The position numbers and the translations under genes were made by a program. A stretch of DNA of 14,276 nucleotides from Trichomonas tenax (lineage: Eukaryota > Parabasalia > Trichomonadida > Trichomonadidae): positions 1 to 14,276 of the forward strand of contig JALKBU010001225.1 in assembly GCA_023091735.1 (NCBI GenBank), written 5' to 3'. Numbering within the stretch: the first letter of the stretch is position 1; every line of letters starts with the position of its first letter. Positions 8,601-14,276 of this stretch are shown here, one piece after another. The notes beneath the pieces were generated by a model that saw nothing but the letters and a program-made list of their open reading frames with translations, was not told where the DNA came from and did not search any database.

Positions 8601-11241
8601 AGTCTATCTCAAGTTCACAGATGACTTCTCGTATAAGGCCAGATCTGGTTTGTATAATCTCGGTTCAACTTGTTACTTGAATGCTGTCTTCCAGTGCATC
8701 AACGCTTTGCCTAATTTCGCGAACCAGTTATTGAGTCTCCAAGGAAATGATTACTCTCCTTTCGTTATCCAGATCAGAGAGCTTCTTGCGAAGATGCGTT
8801 ACACAGTTGAAGGCGCTTTATCTGTTCGCAATTTCGTTGAAACACTCGATGATTTCAATCCTGAAGTTCAGGAAGATGCTCTTTTGTTCTTCAACGGTTC
8901 CATCATTGAACGCCTTTCCAAGTTCTTGGGACCAGAGAAAGACATCACGTCAGAGTTGCAAGGTATGTGGGAGAACAAGATTGTTTCCACAGCAGACGGA
9001 AAAGAGTTAAGTTCTTCATTAGTTCATTGGTATCACTTAACAATTTCCATCAATGATCTCACGAACATCGATGATGGCTTCCGCCAATTCTTCAGAGGTT
9101 ATGATGTTTCATATAAAGATGGTGAAAACAACGTTAAAGCGATCTGCAGACCACGAATCACGAAATGGCCAAATTATCTCGCAATTCAGCTTGAAAGATA
9201 CGCTTATTCGAGCGAGAACGAAACGAGAATTAAGCTCATTCACGAGTTCATGTTCCCAATTGCTTTGGATCCCAATAGGATCAGTGTAGGAAGTGGTTCC
9301 GTTGAATGCGACTTTGGTTATTCACTCGCTGGCGTTATCGTTCACGAAGGTGATGTTGACGCCGGACATTACTTCGCAATCGTTCAAGGCAATGACAGAG
9401 AGTGGTATTACATCAACGACCACAACGTCGAATACTTCGATATCACAAAGATGAAGCAGTGGGCTTTCGGTGTTGCCGAGAATGCTTCAGCTGTTCGTGA
9501 AAAGGTTTGGACCGGATATATGTTGTTCTACAAGAGAATCGATCTCCAAGAAGTTAAGCCGATGCTTGTTCCTTCACTTCAACAAAGCATCGACATCGCA
9601 AACACAGAGCATTGGCCTTCAGCAATCTTCTTCTCATACCAGTTCTTAGATTTCGTCATGAAGCATGTTAAATCGTGCAATTTCTCGCATTATTCAATCA
9701 CTCTTGCATTCATGTGCTTGTTCAGGATCACTGTCATCAAAGAAGAGATTCTCACCAAGTGGTGTAACTTCTTCGAGAGCTCCATTCTCAATAACAAGGA
9801 TCGCTGCAGGTTATTCATCGAGTTGATCGGCAAGAAACTCGGAAAGACTTTCTCGAACATTATTTCCATTTCCGATTCTGCTTTGAACAATATTTCGAAT
9901 GTTGTCAACAAAGCTCTTGATAAACTTATGGATGAATCAAAGCCAATCATCACTCTTATCAGATGCACAGATGAATTCGCTCACAAGAGATCAGCGAGCT
10001 TCACTCTTGACATCATTACGAGAGTCACTGATTTCAGCCTCGATTGGGAGAATGAAGAAGAACTTTTGCTCTGCATCATTTCATTCTTGGAGAACGACAG
10101 CCTCAAAGAAGTCTTCAAAGGCATTTCCAAAGCACATTCCACAGCATTCGCAAAGCTTATGATTCCAATACAGCAAGTTCTCATGGCCAAATCAATCACT
10201 GCTCCAATTTTCGCGTTATTCTCTATCGGAGGCATCAACAGACTTTCCAACAGCGCCAGAAAGAGTGATCAATTCCTTGATTTGCTTCAGCGTGTTGCAA
10301 AGATGCGTCCATCAATGTACAGAGACCAGAGCCACGCAACACAACAGACAAAGCAGATTTTGCAACAGATTACAATTTCTTCAACAGATGATTCAGATAC
10401 TTTCTTCAGTGTTCCACACATTGACACTTCATTCTTGTGGCAGAAATTGTCTGATTGCATTTTGTCGACAGAAGAGAAAGAACGCACTGCAGCAGCACAC
10501 TTCATGATAGACAACATTGGTGAAATCCACGAAAGCGTGAAGAAGTATTTCGAGATCGGATGGGCTCTTGATGAAGAACTCCCAACATCAAAGATCATCG
10601 AATCAACTTTCCAACAATACGTCATTTCTCACATTCCAAGGTGCGTTCAGTTATTGACAGAAAATCCAAAGCGTTGTGTGGAATATCTCGATGTTCTCGC
10701 TGCTGTTTCTATTGCTGCACCGTGCAGTCTTTCAACGGAAATTCACAAAGTATTCAAAGTCATCAATCAGATCGAAGATCCAAATATTCTTCAGAAATTA
10801 TTGACTTGCATTGTTCGTGTTATACAGTACAGGAAATCATTCATTTCTACGATTGATGATGAAACAATTGCTAAATTACTTTCACTCCCAATCTGTGGAA
10901 CAATTCCTCTTTTCTTCTTGATTCAATGCAAAGAAAAAGCAGTTCCTTCGAACCTTCTTCGCGCCAATATCGAATATTATCTTAGTGTCGAGTCAAGCGA
11001 ATCATGCTCTCTTCTTGGAAAGTTCATCAAGAGTTACGGCGCTGGTGAATATGAAGTACCAAAGGAAGGCAATGGATTCGAACAAATTGAGCTCGCGATC
11101 GCTCTTTGGGAATCTGATGATGCGAAACACGATAAATTAGCACCTTATATACAATCATTAATCGACGGAATGAGACAGATTCCAATGATAATGAGGCTCG
11201 AAACAACAAAGAAAGCACTTGAAATTCTTAACCAGAAATGA
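5638..11241 (+). CDS. Large ubiquitin-specific protease (peptidase family C19) with helical flanks
   Basis: The product has 1867 residues. It should remove ubiquitin from proteins with a Cys protease triad. The USP domain spans about 1003-1302. The Cys box GLYNLGSTCYLNA carries nucleophile C1012 and oxyanion-hole N1007. The His box DAGHYFAIV carries H1244. WYYINDHNVEYFD supplies N1260/D1261. YMLFYKR at 1294-1300 closes the domain. So all catalytic residues are present. The family's QQDAxEF block reads QEDALLFF, and the usual pair of CxxC zinc-ribbon motifs between the boxes is absent. Residues 1-1000 and 1303-1867 are Leu/Ile-rich helical sequence resembling ARM/HEAT repeats. This layout recalls the giant USP9X/USP24/USP34 group, though orthology is not shown. 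The helical arms probably bind substrates or partners. There is no signal peptide or membrane segment, so it is likely cytosolic or nuclear. The frame is intact throughout. Confidence 0.93.
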   Translation: MNEGNFIFPTETEVNNKLKEPTLNAEFVNTINEALAKIIGLNSRQPPQKSNTFIEKLVPSVLSAIVIDKKLPSDLENLAPTFLHNYVQVISIIDFTGKLFGGIANVMPQEYHEFKAFEFTPSNSNNLIEVASLDEFLQPFVKDFGVFQRTMLEEVYNTKLLPSFFEYCKSDQLTTSTISGFIQFIRCMFNLVQPTMASSVLEQVVDKFVPHLMNNPDLQIGPHFIFELTTLFPNVVDTLIPPLCEISKKQTTSQSIIQSIIEKLPQSLESEIVKNTVIDILAQPWSSKHPKLMQSLAAFLPKIGKNVPFTAVDILKLISQKNAFDEFHSATVNNLIQNLKEPADPIAEYLVTSDHFNARIIISLIDVINPTNPLSSVLFERLMRDQDKLSSANMKSLTMNENLHQYINHALENVENIHMIKEIAHFYKNASYLKDTSNFLLKLANISITKPELLPYLDMFSNLIFNIDIKNLLITMFKMILQSMFDAKLYVPPGLIRILSHWLAQADSVPEKEIIALLSKVDYSNCPSTLPILIDIVVQRAVEKDLIEQFIFKIVTDTVKPKLAKWVVSLFFRTVHQKSDLVHKIVELLIKHLSDSNKAENAARMIYECVLYESDFFECKSPQALSQQFYVKEMLKKITLTFHPFHSTRHLYWKVGKDTNQPLTSFDLFMEENGAEIPILYGMPMTDFAFAASKRIKLLTKPAENPSRVHIEPIFTKKLAQVGIEAMMKMLDFITPASEGIFQVLMLLTPIPKLEPTTSLQKVVAGHVISPIEFVGSSKVLPYAIALTDKPLTNDEAQGIIEVLVMSPLDHISMSIVAKYLPKLVPEFTFTTDIVRRGLIMCRSVPCREVLCELAKKTSVPEPFVASMPDAIKPANRAQTRQFFEAIKSFKLAGEVFSQFFEDLVQYEESYFSEPDETLIQLLSLIPKTDKNVELVIKRLLMMPTVSKPDAPFILSRDAREAAFSFLQTSQATATILSKVDLLPPVPSVYLKFTDDFSYKARSGLYNLGSTCYLNAVFQCINALPNFANQLLSLQGNDYSPFVIQIRELLAKMRYTVEGALSVRNFVETLDDFNPEVQEDALLFFNGSIIERLSKFLGPEKDITSELQGMWENKIVSTADGKELSSSLVHWYHLTISINDLTNIDDGFRQFFRGYDVSYKDGENNVKAICRPRITKWPNYLAIQLERYAYSSENETRIKLIHEFMFPIALDPNRISVGSGSVECDFGYSLAGVIVHEGDVDAGHYFAIVQGNDREWYYINDHNVEYFDITKMKQWAFGVAENASAVREKVWTGYMLFYKRIDLQEVKPMLVPSLQQSIDIANTEHWPSAIFFSYQFLDFVMKHVKSCNFSHYSITLAFMCLFRITVIKEEILTKWCNFFESSILNNKDRCRLFIELIGKKLGKTFSNIISISDSALNNISNVVNKALDKLMDESKPIITLIRCTDEFAHKRSASFTLDIITRVTDFSLDWENEEELLLCIISFLENDSLKEVFKGISKAHSTAFAKLMIPIQQVLMAKSITAPIFALFSIGGINRLSNSARKSDQFLDLLQRVAKMRPSMYRDQSHATQQTKQILQQITISSTDDSDTFFSVPHIDTSFLWQKLSDCILSTEEKERTAAAHFMIDNIGEIHESVKKYFEIGWALDEELPTSKIIESTFQQYVISHIPRCVQLLTENPKRCVEYLDVLAAVSIAAPCSLSTEIHKVFKVINQIEDPNILQKLLTCIVRVIQYRKSFISTIDDETIAKLLSLPICGTIPLFFLIQCKEKAVPSNLLRANIEYYLSVESSESCSLLGKFIKSYGAGEYEVPKEGNGFEQIELAIALWESDDAKHDKLAPYIQSLIDGMRQIPMIMRLETTKKALEILNQK

Positions 11242-11268
11242 AATTTTATTTATGACTTGTTTTATTAA

Positions 11269-11272
11269 TAAA
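11269..11272 (+). terminator. TAAA poly(A) signal of the deubiquitinase gene
   Basis: TAAA lies 27 bases after the TGA at 11239-11241, inside the 73-base gap shared with the convergent kinase gene. Confidence 0.5.
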
Positions 11273-11313
11273 TTTAACATATTATTTTTCAAATATAATA
11301 TAATACAAAAATA

Positions 11314-11317
11314 TTTA
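11314..11317 (-). terminator. Stop-overlapping TAAA poly(A) signal of the kinase gene
   Basis: On the minus strand the kinase stop codon TAA is followed by A, forming TAAA. A poly(A) signal that includes the stop codon is a known feature of T. vaginalis mRNAs. Confidence 0.5.
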
Positions 11318-13873
11318 CTCAACAGATTTCTTAGTATTTTCTATGAATGTTTCCGCAGCTTTCTTATATTTCTCAAACTGCATCAAGTTCTCGAAGTAAG
11401 GAACTAATCCCTTGGCGACAAATTCCTTGCAGCACTGTGGATAGGCGCTCAGAGAGACAATCACTGTGATCGCGTCCGCAGCGTGTTGCTCAGATGAGAG
11501 GAGGTCAACGAGTGGCTGAATGAACAACATGTACTCCTGCGCAAATTCCGCACGCGCAAGGCTGTCCATTGTCCTCAAAGCGATGGAATAATTCCTTGGA
11601 TTCTCGCTCTCTATTGTCACTTCGACGTATGTCTTAAGGAATCCGTTCATAGAGAGCCTCGTGATGAGTGTTGCATTGGGTTCGGCTCTTCTTATTGTCT
11701 GAGAGATAACGTAATGCATGTGCTTCGTGTCCTCGAGGAATGCAGCTTTGAGCAGTGCTGGGAACTCATTGAGACCGATTGCGCGTTGTCTGTACTCCAT
11801 CTGTCTGAAAATAGCCATGAAAACTCTGAAAGTATCAATCGGATGATCACCGAAACCTGTCAACCATAAAGTGCTGTTTTCGAGCATGAATTCAGCGCCT
11901 TTGCTTGAAGAAGCAATGTTTAAGATGACGATCCAAGCCTTGGATGTCATTCTCGTGCGCTGAAGGAGGCTGCTGAGAAGGCTTCGTGATGGAGGAACAC
12001 GTGAAATTCTCAATAACAGTGAAATAACGGATTTGTAAAGTTCATCATCTCTAAGGTGATTTGCAGCTCTTGTGAAGTCGATTCCATCAATGTCTCCGTA
12101 GAGAATGGAAAGTCCGTTGTATGCTGCTTTAACAGTCCTCATATCCTTTGAGTTAATGAACATCAAGAAAATAGACCTGATGTGCGCTGTTCTCTCTTTC
12201 GCGTAAAGTTCGTATGTCGAAATCAAGTAATGGAAAAGTGTTAAATAAAGATGTCCGCAGCTCGATGTTGAAAATGATCTCACGACAGAAAACAAGTTAT
12301 CAACGATAGGCCATGGATTTGGCATCTGATAGAAGTGCTTCACGTAGTATGAATAGAGAATGAGCATCTTTTCTGGACGGCGTTCGAGAAGCGCTGTGAT
12401 ATTTGAACAATGCGATTGCGAAAGCAGCTTTGGAGATTCGATGAAGAGCGGCGTGAATACATCAATAGCAATATCAGCAGTATCTTCGTTGACAGGAACA
12501 GCTTCGAAAAACTTGGATTCGTTCAATAAGTCAATGAACTGACGATTTCTCTTCATCAACATCTGGAACGCAGTGAAGAGTGTTGACAAAGCGTTTTTAG
12601 GTGTGTGAGAGCCAATGTGCTTCTTGACAGCATCATAGAACAAATTGAACTGCGATGGATCGATTGTCTTGGAGTAGTATTCAACGTAGCGGCTGAATAA
12701 CGGGTTTTTGTAGTCAGCGAGAATGTCTTCTGGATCTTGTGACGATGATGAAGACTTTGATGAATATTCGGACTTCTTTGGTGCTGATTTCTTCGCTGGT
12801 TGCTCTTTCTTTGGAGCTTCTTTCTTCTTCGGCTCTTCCTTTGGCTGCTCTTTCTTCGGTGGTGTGGAATAACTGGAGTCTGAATAATCGGAATATTCGA
12901 GTGGAACCAATTCAGGATCTTGGTCATTGATCTTTATATCAGATCTTCCATGTCTCTTCTCTTCGTCCTGCTGAATGATCTGCAGGAACTTTGTGATATC
13001 ATATCTATGCGTGTCAGGGAAAGCGACCTTTCCTGAAGCGAGAATATCGAAAATTTCAGTGAATGTCGGTCTCACTGTCGGATCTCTTTCCCAGCACTGG
13101 GTGATGAGTTTCTGCATTTGCGGAGATGTCGCTCGCGTGAATTCTGGCCTCTCGTCGTGCTGTATGACTGCGTGGAAGACCTCGTTGACCTTCATTCTGT
13201 TGAACGGCCGCATGTTTTCGCTCATCTCGTAGAGAATCATTGCGTAAGCGTAAACATCGACTTTTCCATCGTAATCGCCCGATTGAATGAGTTCTGGGGC
13301 CATGTAATTCGGTGTTCCGATCTTTACTGTCATTCCTGATGATCCATGCTCTTCAAATCTCGCAATTCCAAAATCGCAAATTCTCGGGAAAAGTCTTGAA
13401 TCGAGTAAAATGTTTGCAGCCTTCAGATCTCTGTGAATGATTCCGTTTTCGTGCAGGTTCTTCATACCGTGCGCAATGCCAATCGCGATTGCTGTTAATT
13501 GCGTTCCTGTTAAAGGGGAAACACCAGGTTTTCTCCGCACGTACCTGTCGAGCGCCCCGTTTGGCATGAATTCTGTCACAATAGTGTACGGAGTTGTTGG
13601 TGTAAAGCCGATAAATGGAACTAAAAACATGTTGTTGCATTTTGCGAGTGTTTCTATTTCACCGATGTAACGTCTGAGTCTATTTCCTTCGAGTCGTTCC
13701 GCAAAAATTGTTTTAACTGCACATTCTCGACCAGATATTTTGTGAATTCCGCGCCTCACTTCGCCAAAGCCTCCTTTTCCTATCACGTCGCCGTAGTCGA
13801 AGTCGTCGAGGTTGAGGACGAGGTCCCCCTTCAGGGTTGTGAATTCCTGAAGTTTCTTTTTATAAGTACTCAT
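11315..13873 (-). CDS. TKL-type protein kinase with helical C-terminal region
   Basis: The product has 852 residues. The kinase domain spans about 25-285 and has a full catalytic set: glycine loop GKGGFGEV (32-39), Lys54 in AVK, HRDLKAAN (147-154) with D149, DFG (167-169), and GTPNYMAPE (186-194). The protein should therefore be an active kinase. The HRDLKAAN loop and the GTPNYMAPE segment fit the tyrosine-kinase-like (TKL) group, greatly expanded in trichomonads, and suggest Ser/Thr specificity. A low-complexity linker follows at about 325-382, with Ser/Tyr/Asp, then a K/P/E/A-rich run and a Ser run. Residues about 383-852 are Leu-rich helical sequence resembling ARM/HEAT repeats. The last residues (ENTKKSVE) are charged. 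There is no membrane segment or signal peptide. Upstream (minus strand) the ATG is preceded by TTTTTCAGG, which lacks the pyrimidine after TCA, so the initiator is atypical. The substrate and pathway are unknown. Confidence 0.93.
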   Translation of the reverse strand: MSTYKKKLQEFTTLKGDLVLNLDDFDYGDVIGKGGFGEVRRGIHKISGRECAVKTIFAERLEGNRLRRYIGEIETLAKCNNMFLVPFIGFTPTTPYTIVTEFMPNGALDRYVRRKPGVSPLTGTQLTAIAIGIAHGMKNLHENGIIHRDLKAANILLDSRLFPRICDFGIARFEEHGSSGMTVKIGTPNYMAPELIQSGDYDGKVDVYAYAMILYEMSENMRPFNRMKVNEVFHAVIQHDERPEFTRATSPQMQKLITQCWERDPTVRPTFTEIFDILASGKVAFPDTHRYDITKFLQIIQQDEEKRHGRSDIKINDQDPELVPLEYSDYSDSSYSTPPKKEQPKEEPKKKEAPKKEQPAKKSAPKKSEYSSKSSSSSQDPEDILADYKNPLFSRYVEYYSKTIDPSQFNLFYDAVKKHIGSHTPKNALSTLFTAFQMLMKRNRQFIDLLNESKFFEAVPVNEDTADIAIDVFTPLFIESPKLLSQSHCSNITALLERRPEKMLILYSYYVKHFYQMPNPWPIVDNLFSVVRSFSTSSCGHLYLTLFHYLISTYELYAKERTAHIRSIFLMFINSKDMRTVKAAYNGLSILYGDIDGIDFTRAANHLRDDELYKSVISLLLRISRVPPSRSLLSSLLQRTRMTSKAWIVILNIASSSKGAEFMLENSTLWLTGFGDHPIDTFRVFMAIFRQMEYRQRAIGLNEFPALLKAAFLEDTKHMHYVISQTIRRAEPNATLITRLSMNGFLKTYVEVTIESENPRNYSIALRTMDSLARAEFAQEYMLFIQPLVDLLSSEQHAADAITVIVSLSAYPQCCKEFVAKGLVPYFENLMQFEKYKKAAETFIENTKKSVE
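12733..12897 (-). other. Low-complexity K/P/E/S linker coding segment in the kinase gene
   Basis: This stretch encodes residues about 325-382: an acidic Ser/Tyr/Asp part, then repeated short units such as KKEQPKEEPKKKEAPKKEQP, then a Ser run. It is likely a disordered spacer between the kinase domain and the helical region. Repeated codons make it prone to length changes between strains. Confidence 0.75.
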
Positions 13874-14276
13874 CCTGAAAAATTGTAAGAAATATGTTTC
13901 GAAAATTATAACGCAAATGTAGTGTCTGTTGGATACACATCCCCAAACACCATAAAATTTGCTTCAAAAATCGATTTTTCCAGTTTAAAAAAAAGGGGAC
14001 TGGGACAAAATAGAACAACGTGCTTTTCTGACATGTAACTTATTTTTGTCACGTAAAGTCAGGGTGTCAAAATAAAGGAAAGTGATGTGTTTGCGCGGGA
14101 AAAATGGAAAAGTATCAATAGGTTGAAATGGATTGAACTCAATGTTGGCAGCCAAAGAAGACTTCATTATGAGTAGTTGTGGCCTCATAGTGAAGGATGA
14201 CCTGGTGATCTAGCAGAGATGCATCCAGATGCCTATTCAACAGAAGCATGATTCGATGCATGGCGAGGTCGGCCTG
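13874..14276. other. Spacer upstream of the kinase, with repeat-like DNA from about 13987
   Basis: Positions 13874-13986 are typical AT-rich upstream sequence; TAACGC at 13910-13915 is a weak Myb-like core. From the A8-G4 run at 13987-13998 onward the base composition is less AT-rich and the sequence changes character. An imperfect inverted repeat pairs TTATTTTTGTCAC (14040-14052) with GTGTCAAAATAA (14064-14075). This could be the edge of a dispersed element, but no terminal repeat pair or target duplication is visible in the window. Confidence 0.4.
14139..14276 (-). CDS. Possible 3' end of a gene or fragment entering from the right edge
   Basis: On the minus strand a frame is open from the window edge for 45 codons, ending at a TGA (reverse complement of 14139-14141). 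Its product includes LLDHQVILHYEATTTHNEVF. The plus strand is broken by stops here, and another minus frame holds an unrelated 67-codon ATG frame at 13985-14188 that I do not trust. A run of 45 open codons in DNA of this composition can occur by chance, and I recognise no family. It could be a fragment of a mobile element. Confidence 0.2.
   Translation of the reverse strand, partial: QADLAMHRIMLLLNRHLDASLLDHQVILHYEATTTHNEVFFGCQH

Noticed and set aside
10287..10625. Minus-strand open frame of 112 codons inside the deubiquitinase gene
   Set aside because: It is antisense to an intact long coding sequence, with no initiator and no motif.
12556..12927. Minus-strand frame of 123 codons inside the kinase gene, rich in Arg, Lys and His
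   Set aside because: It is a frame-shifted reading of the kinase linker and following region. Its basic composition is an artefact of the repeated codons.
13985..14188. 67-codon ATG frame on the minus strand
   Set aside because: It ends in the A/T homopolymer at 13987-13994, competes with another open minus frame, and has no recognisable domain.

Overview
The window looks like nuclear DNA of a trichomonad parabasalid, most likely Trichomonas vaginalis or a close relative. The base composition is AT-rich and the genes are intronless. Several genes carry a TCA(C)(T) initiator 13-27 bases before the first ATG, and a TAAA poly(A) signal lies on or just after most stop codons. The left edge holds the start of a malic-enzyme gene with a short hydrogenosomal-type presequence. 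The species assignment is inference; no search was possible.

Layout from left to right. (1) 1-146, minus: N-terminus of a hydrogenosomal malic enzyme, cut by the window edge, with its initiator at 154-162. (2) About 1 kb of AT-rich spacer with small repeats and a hairpin. (3) 1201-1848, plus: a 215-residue predicted single-pass ER membrane protein with eight N-glycosylation sequons, all before the membrane segment, and a C-terminal KKxx retrieval signal. (4) About 2281/2347-4257, plus: a broken gene with three in-frame stops and two frameshifts, whose last part resembles a RUN domain. (5) 4584-5162, plus: a 192-residue coiled-coil protein of unknown function. (6) 5638-11241, plus: an 1867-residue ubiquitin-specific protease (family C19) whose catalytic domain sits between two long helical-repeat-like regions. 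(7) 11315-13873, minus: an 852-residue TKL-type kinase with a K/P/E-rich linker and a helical C-terminal tail, convergent with the protease gene across only 73 bases. (8) 13874-14276: non-coding or repeat-like DNA with a compositional change near 13987 and one weak open frame entering from the right edge.

The genes do not form an operon or an evident pathway; this is an ordinary protist gene neighbourhood. The strongest unusual signal is the decayed RUN-like gene at 2281-4257. The next most interesting are the deubiquitinase without a visible zinc ribbon and the KKxx membrane protein of unassigned function. No CRISPR, tRNA, rRNA or complete transposon was seen, and nothing here clearly amounts to a new multi-gene system.
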